Shown here: piece after piece, positions 9,801 through 18,114 of the stretch | Layout: the number at the start of each line of letters is the position of its first letter | Position numbering within the stretch: the stretch's first letter is position 1 | NCBI RefSeq assembly: GCF_000382285.1 | Contig: NZ_KB907932.1 | Span: 1-64,000, forward strand | Reading direction: 5' to 3' | DNA: 64,000 nt | DNA from: Solimonas variicoloris DSM 15731 | Lineage (GTDB): Bacteria > Pseudomonadota > Gammaproteobacteria > Nevskiales > Nevskiaceae | The notes under the pieces: generated by a model | Databases searched by the model: none | Told to the model about the DNA's origin: nothing | Seen by the model: only the letters and a program-made list of their open reading frames with translations | Program-made: the position numbers and the translations under genes

Positions 9801-10898
9801 AACGGCGAATCCGGGCTCGGCCAGCTCTACGATCTCGAAACGCCGATCGACTGGACCAGCCGCCAGTGGCGCGCCGGCCGCATCGGCCTGCGCGTGCGGC
9901 CGGTCTATCTCGACGCCAGCACGGTGTCCGGCGACAACCTGCTCAAGTTCGGCACGCTGGCGCTGATCAACGGCGATTCCCAGGAGCTCGACCAGTCCGA
10001 CAGCGGCATCGCGCTCGCCGCCGCCTGGCAGATCGCCGACTTCAGCGCCGATCTCGGCACGACGCCGGTCGGCTTCAGCATCGAGAATCTGGTCGGCGGC
10101 CTACAGTGGGCGCCGCAGTTCGGCGATCTGAGCCTCAAGTTCGACGTCTCGCGGCGCGCCGTCACCGACAGCCTGCTGTCGTACGCCGGCGCCTACGACC
10201 CGCTGACCGGTCACGACTGGGGCGGCGTGACGCGCACCGGCGGCCGCTTCGACGCGGCCTACGATTTCGGCCGCTACGGGCTCTACGGCAACGGCGGCTA
10301 TTCGGTCTACACCGGCCGCAACGTCGACGAGAACAGCGAATACGAGATCGGCGGCGGCCTGTTCATTCGCGCCTACCAGCGCGGCTCGCAGACCCTGACC
10401 GTCGGCCTCAACCTGACCGCGCTCGGCTTCGACAAGAACCTGCGCTACTTCAGCTTCGGCCACGGCGGCTATTTCAGTCCGCAGTACTTCGGCGCGGTCA
10501 CGGTGCCGATCTCGTTGACCGGCACCTACGGGGCGCTCAGCTACCGCGCCGAGCTCGCGCTCGGCCTGCAGAGCTTCCGCGAGGACGGCGCGGCGCTGTA
10601 CCCGAACAACGGCTCGCTGCAGAAGGAACTGGAGGATCTGGCCGCTTCCGAGCCAGCCTCGAACCTGGCGACCGGCTATGCCTCGCAGAACAACAGCGGC
10701 CTGGCCTACCGCGTCGGTGGCGCCGCGCAGTACCGCCTGACCGAACGGCTCTCGCTCGGCGGCACGCTGAGCGTCGACAACGCCCGCGATTACGAGGAAC
10801 TGGTCCTGCTCGGCTATCTGCGCTGGTATTTCTCCGGCGTGCAGCCGCTGCCGCCCGAGCCCAACGCGCCCAACGTCTTCAAGGGACCGCTGCCATGA
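6828..10898 (+). CDS. bcsC: Cellulose export outer-membrane protein BcsC
   Basis: About 1356 residues: signal peptide (ending A-A-L-A near residue 28), a very long array of TPR helices (roughly 35-840) and a C-terminal beta-barrel of the BCSC_C type from about residue 909 to the end. The TPR part spans the periplasm and touches peptidoglycan and the synthase; the barrel is the outer-membrane glucan exit. The start could be ATG 6822 or 6828; 6828 gives the ATGA overlap with bcsZ. A Pro/Ala-rich linker separates TPRs from barrel. The next gene again overlaps by ATGA. Confidence 0.95.
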   Translation: MKVARHRVALGLCSGLLLGAAPIPAALAQQDGAVAQLVQQAEFWDAKQRPDLARESWKRVLAADPRNARALARLAVLEEQNGNASDSRRYLDTLRQVAPDSAELRRAQQELLSGGAPATLARARALGQQGKAADAVAAYEQAFGGSTPPDDVTALEYYETMAGVERRYGEARDALATLAQRNAGDTRYALTYARVLTYRAASRREGIQRLRTLAGDPKYGADARRAWRQALVWLQATPADQPLYQAYLDGVGRDAEIADKLDALKQARAGAVVAEAGQAADAELAHGFRALDDGELAVAESTFERLIGRNAGNVADARAGLALVRLRQQRFAEAGSLFDAAIRAKPGLEPRYREARRTATFWGRVRRAEQAAADGDTRQAETDYASALAAPPPGGAPASVVRAYADALIANDKATLAEQKLREALKAHPNQPELVSGLAGVLIRSQRNDEAGRLLAAAPEASRIEFRTAQAEIARQQAAALLQAGRSAEAEQKLREALVAAPESPWVRLDLARLYRRIGRDAEAESLLDAMVEAASNTAQARLAQAYAYAESQRWYEALQALERLAPADRNADARKLQREAWVRYQVQRATQAAQRGDASHAAEWLGAAVDGAGNDPALASALAQGWAALGDPARAVAVLRRSFASRGEPSAGDRIQYAALLLQIDQDAEFEAVSTTLIQRGGLTPAQSRTLEDLIVGYRIKLADRARERGDFGAAYKQLREVVARYPDQPRVQMALARLFASAGEPDKALAIGRALMKSAEPSDEQLYAAIDAALAAQDRDSAARWIDLAFQRGSDPVAAHRAAARLAEQRGRQAEALGHYREAELLAQKQDAYGAQPPDLVLIDPASGDARLLPEPLRDMLRGEDVPVGPLLPRAPEAGSEAVLPATPALPAAARSAAPASAPVPPADARYGGYRLDAKLQGGSGRELAGASSARYGAPLALQFERRLRAPAPDSEWVAPYDETQVKPIDRLEAQVSGWALGGFMSRSRNGESGLGQLYDLETPIDWTSRQWRAGRIGLRVRPVYLDASTVSGDNLLKFGTLALINGDSQELDQSDSGIALAAAWQIADFSADLGTTPVGFSIENLVGGLQWAPQFGDLSLKFDVSRRAVTDSLLSYAGAYDPLTGHDWGGVTRTGGRFDAAYDFGRYGLYGNGGYSVYTGRNVDENSEYEIGGGLFIRAYQRGSQTLTVGLNLTALGFDKNLRYFSFGHGGYFSPQYFGAVTVPISLTGTYGALSYRAELALGLQSFREDGAALYPNNGSLQKELEDLAASEPASNLATGYASQNNSGLAYRVGGAAQYRLTERLSLGGTLSVDNARDYEELVLLGYLRWYFSGVQPLPPEPNAPNVFKGPLP

Positions 10899-11323
10899 AG
10901 CCGATCCGTTCCGCATCGCCGGCCCTGGCCGCGCTCGCCGGTCTGCTGCTGGCGCCGCTCGCGGCGCCGGCACAGGGCCCCGCGCCGAGTTCGGCGCAGC
11001 TGCAATCGCTGCTCGAATCCGGCCGCGTCTCGCAGGCGGTCGACTCGCTCGAAGCCACGCTCGGCGACAACCCGTTCGACCCGGTGCAGCTCAACAATCT
11101 CGCCGCCGCGCGCGCCCGCAACGGTGACGTCTACGCCGCGCTGCAGCTGCTCGACCGCGCCGCGCGGCTGGCGCCGGAGCAGCCGGTGATCGCCGACAAC
11201 CGCAGGCAGCTGCGCGAGTGGATCGCCGCCAAGATCGGCGCCAACAGCGCGCGCCTCGAAGCGGTGCCGGTCGTCGACCTGCCGGCGCAGCTGCCGGACC
11301 CGCCGCCGCTGTGGGAGAAGTAG
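10895..11323 (+). CDS. Small secreted TPR protein of the bcs operon
   Basis: 142 residues with a clear signal peptide (ending A-A-P-A-Q near residue 27) and a compact TPR-like pair of helices (about 33-110; N-P-F-D-P-V-Q-L-N-N-L-A-A-A-R and A-L-Q-L-L-D-R-A-A-R-L-A-P-E). It is translationally coupled to bcsC by an ATGA overlap, which argues that it serves cellulose export or assembly, perhaps as a partner of the BcsC TPR array. I do not recognise a named family. It is much smaller than BcsC and lacks a barrel. Confidence 0.75.
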   Translation: MKPIRSASPALAALAGLLLAPLAAPAQGPAPSSAQLQSLLESGRVSQAVDSLEATLGDNPFDPVQLNNLAAARARNGDVYAALQLLDRAARLAPEQPVIADNRRQLREWIAAKIGANSARLEAVPVVDLPAQLPDPPPLWEK

Positions 11324-11407
11324 CGCCCGTCAGGCATGCGTCCAGCGGCGGCCGGCGGCGCCGGCCAAGGTAGACAGGCCCGCTGTCGGGCGATACGAGA
11401 CACGACG

Positions 11408-11698
11408 ATGAACGATGAGCGATGGACGGCGGCACTGGCGCTGCTGATCGAGATCCGCGACCAGCAGCGCAGTCAGCTCGCGCATGCCGAGCAGGCGCTG
11501 CAACTGCAGCGCGAACAGCTCGCGCTGGTGCAGCGCCAGGCCGAGCGCGCGGAACGCCTGCAGGAGCGCGCCGAGACGCTGCAGGCGCGCAGCGCCCAGG
11601 TCGTCGGCCTGTCGCGGCGGCTGCTGGCGCTACTCGTGCCGGTGATCGTGGCGCTGATCGCCTATCTGAGCTGGCTGCTGTTCAGCCACCGCCTCTGA
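11408..11698 (+). CDS. Small coiled-coil protein with one C-terminal membrane helix
   Basis: 96 residues: an N-terminal Gln/Glu/Arg-rich amphipathic coiled coil (about 14-67) followed by one strongly hydrophobic segment (L-L-A-L-L-V-P-V-I-V-A-L-I-A-Y-L, about 73-92) and a short tail, so a tail-anchored inner-membrane protein with cytoplasmic coil is likely. It lies 84 bp after the TPR gene on the same strand and may be the last gene of the bcs transcript. No family recognised. The start ATG 11408 is the first in a frame with plausible composition. Confidence 0.6.
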   Translation: MNDERWTAALALLIEIRDQQRSQLAHAEQALQLQREQLALVQRQAERAERLQERAETLQARSAQVVGLSRRLLALLVPVIVALIAYLSWLLFSHRL

Positions 11699-11705
11699 GT
11701 GCGCT

Positions 11706-12209
11706 TCAGTCCTCCGCGTACTTGACGGCAACGATCTCGAACTCGGTCTCGCCGGACGGCAGCCGCACCTTCACGATCTCGCCCTTGGCGCGGCCGAGCA
11801 CGGCGCGCGCGACCGGCGAGTCGACGCTGATCCAGCCGCGCGCCGAGTCGGTCTCGTCGGCGCCGACGATGCGATAGCGGCGGCTCTCGCCGGCCTCGTC
11901 GGCAAGCTCGACCCAGGCTCCGAAGAAGACCTTGCCGTCGCGCGAGGGCTTGATCTCGACGATCTTCACGTCTTCGAGGCGCAGCGTCAGATACTTGAGG
12001 CGCGCGTCGATCTCGCGCAGCTCCTTCTTGCGGTACTGGTACTCGGCGTTCTCGCTGCGGTCGCCCTCGGCGGCGGCGGCCGACAGCGCGCGCACCACTT
12101 CCGGCCGGCGCACGCGCCAGAGCTGTTCGAACTCGGCCTTCAGGCGCGCGTGGCCCTCGGCGGTGATGTACGGCGAGGACTTCTCGGACGGCGGACGCCA
12201 GCGGGACAT
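11706..12209 (-). CDS. greB: Transcription elongation factor GreB
   Basis: 167 residues (E. coli GreB has 158). The N-terminal coiled-coil carries the conserved block [15 protein letters not shown] with acidic tip residues that enter the RNA polymerase secondary channel and stimulate cleavage of backtracked RNA. The C-terminal FKBP-like domain (about 90-160) binds the polymerase. It is convergent with the end of the cellulose operon (only 7 bp between stops). GreB rather than GreA is favoured by the [12 protein letters not shown] segment. Confidence 0.92.
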   Translation of the reverse strand: MSRWRPPSEKSSPYITAEGHARLKAEFEQLWRVRRPEVVRALSAAAAEGDRSENAEYQYRKKELREIDARLKYLTLRLEDVKIVEIKPSRDGKVFFGAWVELADEAGESRRYRIVGADETDSARGWISVDSPVARAVLGRAKGEIVKVRLPSGETEFEIVAVKYAED

Positions 12210-12328
12210 GGAATGCGTGGATACGGACGCGGGAGACGGCCGCCAAGCGTAGTGCGGCGCTGCCGCACGTCAAGGCGGGCCGGCACGCTGCGCAAGCCGC
12301 GGCGCGCCGGCCCGCCGGTACGGCTCCG

Positions 12329-13189
12329 TCAGTGGAACTTCGGCAGATCGTCCGGCAGGAAGAAATCCGGCGCCAGCGCCGACTCCGGCGTGCCCGGCAC
12401 GGCCGTGTACATCGAGAAATCGCGCATGCCCTCGCCATGCAGCACCACGTCGTCGATGCAGAACTGGCCGGTGAACTCGCGCGAAGGCTTGTTGAGGATC
12501 ACGTAGGCGGCGTCGGCCATGATCTCCGGCTTGCGCGACGCGCGCACCACCGGATCGCCGCCGGCCAGCTTCAGCGCCGCCGTCGCCACTGCCGTGCGCG
12601 GCCACAGCGAATTGGCGGCGATGCCGTCCTTGCGGAATTCCTCGGCCCAGCCGAGCGTGCACAGGCTCATGCCGTACTTGGCGATCGAGTACGCGACGTG
12701 CGGCGCGAACCACTTGGCGCGCATGTCGAGCGGCGGCGACAGCGTCAGGATGTGCGCGCCGCCGCGCTCCCGGGCGGCTTTCTGCAGATGCGGGAGGCAA
12801 TGGCGGCCGGCCATGTAGGTGCCGCGCGCGTTGATGCCGTTCATGAGGTCGTACTTCTTCATGTCGGTCGCGAGCGTGCCGGTCAGCGAGATCGCGCTGG
12901 CGTTGTTGACGAGGATGTCGATGCCGCCGAAGGTGCTCGCCGTCTTCTCGACCGCCGCCGCCAGCTGCGCCTCGTCGCGCAGGTCGCAGACGATCGGCAG
13001 CGCGCGGCCGCCGGCCTGCTCGATGTCCGCAGCCGCCGAGTAGATCGTGCCCGGCAGCTTGGCATTGGGCTCGGCGGTCTTGGCGGCGATCGCGACGTTG
13101 GCGCCGTCGCGCGCCGCGCGCACGGCAATGGCCAGGCCGATGCCGCGCGAACCGCCGGTGATGAACAGGGTCTTGCCCTTCAGGCTCAT
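12329..13189 (-). CDS. Short-chain dehydrogenase/reductase (HSDL2-like SDR)
   Basis: 286 residues. Rossmann motif T-G-G-S-R-G-I-G at residues 11-18, N-N-A-S near 91, and the catalytic triad region with Ser and Y-S-I-A-K. The phrase L-T-L-S-P-P-L and the overall length match the HSDL2/'SDR family oxidoreductase' group often linked to fatty-acid or steroid-like substrates; the substrate here is unknown. NAD(P)H preference is not decided. It is monocistronic, with a 119-bp gap to greB on the same strand. Confidence 0.85.
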   Translation of the reverse strand: MSLKGKTLFITGGSRGIGLAIAVRAARDGANVAIAAKTAEPNAKLPGTIYSAAADIEQAGGRALPIVCDLRDEAQLAAAVEKTASTFGGIDILVNNASAISLTGTLATDMKKYDLMNGINARGTYMAGRHCLPHLQKAARERGGAHILTLSPPLDMRAKWFAPHVAYSIAKYGMSLCTLGWAEEFRKDGIAANSLWPRTAVATAALKLAGGDPVVRASRKPEIMADAAYVILNKPSREFTGQFCIDDVVLHGEGMRDFSMYTAVPGTPESALAPDFFLPDDLPKFH

Positions 13190-13305
13190 GATGCGCTCCT
13201 CGCAGTTTTTCGAAATCCTTGCATGCCGGCCGTGCCGCGGCCTGCTGCTTTCATGGGAGCCCAGCCTAGCGGGGAGCGCCGCGGAAATGGCGATTGCCGG
13301 TCCGC

Positions 13306-13329
13306 CGTACGCCCGTACGCCCGTACGCC
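13306..13329. repeat. Three tandem copies of an 8-bp unit (CGTACGCC)
   Basis: Three exact head-to-tail copies of CGTACGCC end two bases before the stop codon of the RND/MMPL gene (13332-13334, read leftwards) in the gap to the SDR gene. Each unit contains the palindrome CGTACG. It could vary in copy number by slippage. No function is assigned. Confidence 0.7.
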
Positions 13330-13331
13330 GC

Positions 13332-16064
13332 CTATTGCAGCATCGCCGTCGCCCGCGCCAGGCGCTCGGCCTGGATGCGGTTGAGATTGCGCAGGATCAG
13401 CGCGGCGATGCGCGGATAGCGCAGGCGCAGGCGTTCGAGGTCCTGCGAATCGAAGCGCAGCACGCGCACCGCGCCGAGCGTGTCGACGTTGGCGGTGCGG
13501 CGCTGGCCGAAGTAGCCGGCCTCACCGATCACCGCGCCGCGCGTCAGCGTCGCCAGACGCTTGCGCTCGCCGTGGCGTTCGACCCAGACCTCGAGCTGGC
13601 CGTCGAGCACCACGTAGATGTCGCGCGCCAGATCGCCCTCGCGGATCAGCAGCGTGTTCGGCGGATGCTTTTCGAGGCTCGACAGCAGCGCGAACACGCG
13701 CGCCTGGCGCAGCGACAGGCCGGACAGCAGCGGGATCGTGTACTGCGGCGAGGCGCCGAGATCGAGGCGCAGGATGTCCCACAGCGTGACGATGCGCAGC
13801 TTGCTGCCGAGCGCCGGCGTCAGCGTGATGTTCATGATCCACGCCAGGAACAGCGTGAACGCCGACAGCAGGCCGAACTGCACCTGCGTCGCCAGCGAGC
13901 TGCCGGCGAAGACCATGAAGCCCGAGCACAGCGCCACCGTGCTCAGCGTCACCGGCCGCAGCACGGCGACCAGCGCGCTCGACACCGCCGGCGCCTCGGC
14001 GGCGCCGGCGCGCGCGTCGGCATTGAAGCGCGCCAGGAACTGGATGGTGTCGTCGACGGCGATGCCGATGACGATGCAGGCGATCAGGCAGGTGGTCGGC
14101 GACAGGGCGATGTCGAGCACGCCGAGCGTGCCGAAGTAGATCGCCACCGGCACGACCGTCGGCAGCAGCGCGATGAAGCCGGCGCGCGCCGAGGTGAACA
14201 TCAGTGCCAGCAGCAGCCAGATCGCGGTGGTGGCGACGGCGATCGACAGGAACTGGCCCGCGGCGATCGCCTGCACCATGCGCGTCGCCAGCACCGGGCT
14301 GCCGGTGACGACGCCGTTGAGCGGCGGCGGCATCGCCTGCAGGCGCTGGTTGATGCGCGCGACCAGATCCTCGACCGGACGCGAACCGTCGACGCGGATG
14401 CGCAACTGGATCAGCGCCGAACGGAAACGCGGATCGACGACATGGCGGATCGCGTCGCCGCCGCCGAACACCAGCAGCTGCTTGACCGCCGCGGCGCTGT
14501 CCGGGATCGCGAAGGCGGCCGGATCGTCGTCGTGGAAGGCCCGGTTCAGCAGCTTGAGATGATCGACGTAGGACACTGCGGAGCCGACCTCGGGCTGCGC
14601 GCGCAACCACTGCTGCAGCGCGTCGAGCTGGGCGATCAGCGCCGGATCGGTCAGCGCATCGTTGACGTGCGTGTCGATGTGGATCGAGATCAGGCTGGCG
14701 CCGTCGAACTCGCGATTGATGGCTTCGAAGTCGCGGCGCACCACGCTGCGCTCGGCGAAGCTCTTGCTGAATTCGGCACCGGCATGAATGCGCGTGGCGA
14801 ACAGACCGCCGACCGGAATCAGCAGCAGCGCCAGGGCGATGATGGCGGCGCGCCGACGCTGCGCGAAGGCCGCGAGCCGGATCGCGGCGGCGGTGAACAG
14901 TGCTTCGCCCGGCGGCGGCCGCTCGCGCCGCGAGCAGCCGCTCAGCGCCAGCAGCGACGGCAGGAAGCTCAGCGCCAGCAGCGCGCCGTACAGCGAGCCG
15001 AGCGCCGCCAGCACCGCGAAATGGCGGATCGCCGGCAGCGCGCTGATCAGCAGCGCCAGAAAGCTCGCCGAGGTGGTCGCCGCCGACAGCACCAGGCCGA
15101 TGCCCGAGCGATTGATGACCCAGCGCGTGCGCGCCGCGCGGTCGTGGCGCAGCCACGGACGGCCGAACGCGCCGAAGTAGGCCGACAGCAGATAGATCGT
15201 GTACGAAAGACCCAGCGTCACGACCAGCGCCGGCACGATCGCGGTGACCAGGTTGAACGGCATGCGCAGCAGCACCGCGCTGGCCAGCGTCCACAGCAGC
15301 GTCAGGCCGACGGTCAGCGCCGCGGCCAGGGTCGCACGGCCGTTGCGGAAGGCCAGCAGCAGCAGGCCGACGATGATCGCGAATACCGCCGGCACCGTGA
15401 ACTTCAGCGCATCGATCAGCGCGCGCGCGGTCGCCGCACGGCCGACCTGCGTGCCGGTGATCCAGACTGGCGCGTCGCCGACCACCTCGCGCGTCGCGGC
15501 GCGGATCAGCGCCGGATAGTCGTCGTTCAGGAACTGCTGCTCGCTGACGCCGTCGGCGACCAGCGCGAACGCCGCCTTGCGGCCGTCCGCCGATACCAGC
15601 GTGCCGCGATACAGGGGATTCTCGGCGATGCGCTGCGCGAAGCCGGCGATGCGCTCGGGATGCTCGCGCGCCTGCTGCGTGAACGGGCTGACTTCCAGCT
15701 CGTCGCCGCTGGCATGCAGGTTCGGCGCGCTGGCCAGCGACAGCACCGCGCTGACGCCGGGCAGCGCCGCGTAGCGTCGGCTCAGGCGCTCGACGGTGGC
15801 CATGCCCTCGGGACTGAACAGCGGCTCGATCTGCACCGCGACGATCACCGGGTCGGCATTGCCGAAGCTGGCGCGCACGTGGTCGTACAGCGCACGGTCG
15901 GCATCGCGGGCCGGCAGCAGCCGCTCGATCGACGGATCGATCTGCAGGCGCAGCGTGCGCGCAGCCGGATCGACGATCACCAGCAGCGCGGCGACGCTGA
16001 GCAGCAGCGTCAGCAGCACGACCTGCCACGGCCGCCGCGCCATCCAGACGATCAGTCTCTGCAC
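13332..16064 (-). CDS. MMPL/RND-family exporter with C-terminal cyclic-nucleotide-binding domain
   Basis: 910 residues starting at GTG 16064. The first ~760 residues have the RND/MMPL plan: one N-terminal helix (about 14-32), a large periplasmic loop, a bundle of helices, a second loop and a second bundle (T-C-L-I-A-C-I-V-I-G-I-A-V-D-D-T-I-Q-F, proton-relay region). From about 785 the protein continues as a complete Crp-type cNMP domain with phosphate-cassette motif G-E-A-G-Y-F-G-Q-R-R-T-A near 845-855. MMPL exporters move lipids or hydrophobic compounds; a fused ligand-gated domain suggests cAMP or another nucleotide controls transport. The LolA-like partner lies 15 bp upstream in the same operon. 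Confidence 0.85.
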   Translation of the reverse strand: MQRLIVWMARRPWQVVLLTLLLSVAALLVIVDPAARTLRLQIDPSIERLLPARDADRALYDHVRASFGNADPVIVAVQIEPLFSPEGMATVERLSRRYAALPGVSAVLSLASAPNLHASGDELEVSPFTQQAREHPERIAGFAQRIAENPLYRGTLVSADGRKAAFALVADGVSEQQFLNDDYPALIRAATREVVGDAPVWITGTQVGRAATARALIDALKFTVPAVFAIIVGLLLLAFRNGRATLAAALTVGLTLLWTLASAVLLRMPFNLVTAIVPALVVTLGLSYTIYLLSAYFGAFGRPWLRHDRAARTRWVINRSGIGLVLSAATTSASFLALLISALPAIRHFAVLAALGSLYGALLALSFLPSLLALSGCSRRERPPPGEALFTAAAIRLAAFAQRRRAAIIALALLLIPVGGLFATRIHAGAEFSKSFAERSVVRRDFEAINREFDGASLISIHIDTHVNDALTDPALIAQLDALQQWLRAQPEVGSAVSYVDHLKLLNRAFHDDDPAAFAIPDSAAAVKQLLVFGGGDAIRHVVDPRFRSALIQLRIRVDGSRPVEDLVARINQRLQAMPPPLNGVVTGSPVLATRMVQAIAAGQFLSIAVATTAIWLLLALMFTSARAGFIALLPTVVPVAIYFGTLGVLDIALSPTTCLIACIVIGIAVDDTIQFLARFNADARAGAAEAPAVSSALVAVLRPVTLSTVALCSGFMVFAGSSLATQVQFGLLSAFTLFLAWIMNITLTPALGSKLRIVTLWDILRLDLGASPQYTIPLLSGLSLRQARVFALLSSLEKHPPNTLLIREGDLARDIYVVLDGQLEVWVERHGERKRLATLTRGAVIGEAGYFGQRRTANVDTLGAVRVLRFDSQDLERLRLRYPRIAALILRNLNRIQAERLARATAMLQ

Positions 16065-16079
16065 GCGCGGCTCCGGCGC

Positions 16080-16889
16080 TCAGCTGCCGACGTAGAACGT
16101 GCCGGGATTGAAATAGCGGTCGGCGAGGTCCTTGTCGGCGCTGATGCCGAGCACCTTCAGCCGCGTCTGCGAGCCTTCCTTGAGGTCCTTCATCAGCGCC
16201 TGCGAGGCGTACCAGTAGCCGCCGCTCTGCGCGAGATCCTGTGGCTCGACCGTGAGCCGCTTGCGCACCGTCTCACCATCGAGGAAGTCGACGCGGATCG
16301 CCATGCAGGTCTTGGCATCGACCCAGGCGCGCAGCAGACTGAAGCGCGCGCTGTCGGCGGCGCTCGGCACCACGCTGAGCACGTGCGTCGCACGGCCGCC
16401 GAGCGTTTCCTCCTTCTCCAGTCGGGCCTGCGCGCCGGTGAAGGCATTGGCGATCTGCTTGACGTCGCCGTACGACAGGTCGGTGCCCCACAGGGAGCCG
16501 TCGACCGCGGCGCCGCTGATGCGGCGCACCTTGGCCAGCGCCGGCAGGTAGGTGTACATCTCGTCGCCGCCGTCGCGCTCGCGCAACAGGTAGGCGGCGC
16601 CGGCGAGGTCGGCCGGCGAGGCGATGCGGATCGTCGCGCGCAGCTTGTCCTGCTCGCGACTGGCATAGAGCCGTCCCTGCAGGGTGCGGCTGCTGCCGTT
16701 GCGGTCGGTCGCGGTGAGCAGGATGTCCTTGATCGTCAGCGTTTGCGGAATGTTGCCGCGCATGCAGGCGAGCACCGCTTCGGCCGTGGTCGCGGCATCC
16801 GTCTGCGCGGGCGCGGCGGGCGCGGCCTGCGCGGCGGCGACGCCGCACAGCACGGCCCCGCATCCTCCGACGATCCAGCGTCTCAGCAT
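16080..16889 (-). CDS. Outer membrane lipoprotein-sorting (LolA-like) protein, partner of the MMPL exporter
   Basis: 269 residues with a signal peptide (cleavage near A-A-A-Q-A, residues 18-22) and an all-beta fold of the LolA/LppX kind. Recognisable blocks are T-L-Q-G-R-L-Y-A-S, Y-T-Y-L-P-A-L-A-K-V-R-R-I and G-T-D-L-S-Y-G-D, typical of the 'outer membrane lipoprotein-sorting protein' family always found beside MMPL exporters. It probably carries the exported hydrophobic substrate across the periplasm. It is first in the operon; the exporter follows after 15 bp. Confidence 0.87.
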   Translation of the reverse strand: MLRRWIVGGCGAVLCGVAAAQAAPAAPAQTDAATTAEAVLACMRGNIPQTLTIKDILLTATDRNGSSRTLQGRLYASREQDKLRATIRIASPADLAGAAYLLRERDGGDEMYTYLPALAKVRRISGAAVDGSLWGTDLSYGDVKQIANAFTGAQARLEKEETLGGRATHVLSVVPSAADSARFSLLRAWVDAKTCMAIRVDFLDGETVRKRLTVEPQDLAQSGGYWYASQALMKDLKEGSQTRLKVLGISADKDLADRYFNPGTFYVGS

Positions 16890-17079
16890 GTTTTCCCCCT
16901 CGCGGTCCTGGCGCCGGCGATTGTGTCATGTCCGGGCACGCGCTTCGTGCCGGCACGCTCGCAGAGCCGGCCGCAGCTGTCATTGTCCGGCTGCCGCCCG
17001 CGTCTGGCGCGGCGGCCACGCATAATCGGGCGCAAGCAGCGGCGCACCGGACCCGGGCCCGCGATCGAGGAGAGCCGAC

Positions 17080-17121
17080 ATGAGCACGAAACACGCGCCG
17101 CACGGCGCGACGCGGCGATGA
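17080..17121 (+). CDS. Possible 13-codon leader peptide overlapping the panE-like start
   Basis: A short frame begins at ATG 17080 behind a strong Shine-Dalgarno (GAGGAGAG, 17067-17074) and reads MSTKHAPHGATRR then TGA. Its stop overlaps the ATG of the downstream reductase (ATGA at 17118-17121). The downstream gene has no ribosome site of its own, so coupled translation through this leader is plausible. The alternative is that the 13 codons are the former N-terminus of the reductase, disconnected by a frameshift. Confidence 0.45.
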   Translation: MSTKHAPHGATRR

Positions 17122-18101
17122 TGCTGCTGGCCGGTGCCGGTGCGGTCGGCACGACGCTGGCGACGTTCGTCGTCGCCGCCGGTCGCGAACCGCTGCGGAT
17201 TTACGCGCGCGACAAGGATCGCGCCGCCTTCGCGGCGGTCGCGTCGCTGTGCGTGCGGCATGCCGGCGGCGAGCTGCGCGCGCCGCGGCCGCCGCTCGCC
17301 GACAGCCTTGCGCTCGATGGCGTCGATTACCTGCTGATCGCCGTCAAGCATCCGCAGCTCGACGCGCTGATCGACGCGCTGCCGCCGGTGCCGCGCGGCT
17401 GCACCCTCGTCTCGACCCTCAACGGCCTGTCGGCGCTGCGCCGCCTGCGCGAGCGCCTGCCGCACGCGCGCGTCGTGCCGCTGACGGTGATGTTCAACGC
17501 GCAATGGCTGGCGCCGCTGCAGACCGAGCTGACGACGCGCCCGCAGCTGATCGTCGGCAGTGACGACGCCCGGCTGCGCCGCGCCCTGGCGGCGCCCGGC
17601 GTCACCGTGAAGCGCGCCGAGGGCGAAGCCGCGGCCTGGGGCAAGCTGCTGATCAACCTCGCCAACGCGATCTGCGCGCTGACCCACGCGAGCTTCGAGG
17701 AACTGCTGACGCAGCGAGATCTGCGCGCCATCTACGTCGCCATCCTCGACGAGGCGGTCGGCCTGCTGCGCGCCAGCGGCACCGCGTTCGATCTGCCGAT
17801 GCCGTTTCCGTACGGCGTCTATCGCGCGCTGCTCGCCGGCCGCACGCAGCTGCCCTGGCACTTCGCGCGCTGGCGCAACGGCCTGCACGGCCGCACCTAT
17901 CCGTCGATGGTCGCCGACGTCGAGCACGGCAGGCGCACCGAGGCGGCGGAGCTGAACGGCGAGATCGTGCGGCTCGCCGCGCGCGTCGGCGCCGCCGCGC
18001 CACGCAACGCGGCGCTGATCGAGCTGGTCGGTGCGCTCGGCGCGACACAGCCGCCGGCCTACTGGACGCCGGCGGCGCTGCGCGCGCGGCTCGGCGTCTG
18101 A
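17118..18101 (+). CDS. 2-dehydropantoate 2-reductase (ApbA/PanE) family protein
   Basis: 327 residues. The Rossmann glycine motif G-A-G-A-V-G sits at residues 6-11, the expected place for KPR proteins, and a C-terminal helical domain with conserved K-L-L-I-N-L-A-N follows near 175. KPR enzymes reduce ketopantoate with NADPH for coenzyme A synthesis, but many paralogues act on other oxo acids, so the substrate is not certain. ATG 17118 is chosen because the nucleotide-binding motif begins right after it; a leader frame with the ribosome site lies just upstream. Confidence 0.75.
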   Translation: MMLLAGAGAVGTTLATFVVAAGREPLRIYARDKDRAAFAAVASLCVRHAGGELRAPRPPLADSLALDGVDYLLIAVKHPQLDALIDALPPVPRGCTLVSTLNGLSALRRLRERLPHARVVPLTVMFNAQWLAPLQTELTTRPQLIVGSDDARLRRALAAPGVTVKRAEGEAAAWGKLLINLANAICALTHASFEELLTQRDLRAIYVAILDEAVGLLRASGTAFDLPMPFPYGVYRALLAGRTQLPWHFARWRNGLHGRTYPSMVADVEHGRRTEAAELNGEIVRLAARVGAAAPRNAALIELVGALGATQPPAYWTPAALRARLGV

Positions 18102-18114
18102 ACGCGGCCCGTCG

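Noticed and set aside
13047-16900. Long top-strand frame running through the RND exporter and LolA-like genes towards the panE-like gene
   Set aside because: Only the part after 17118 encodes a recognisable protein; the upstream part is antisense to clear genes and has His/Arg/Gln-rich composition.
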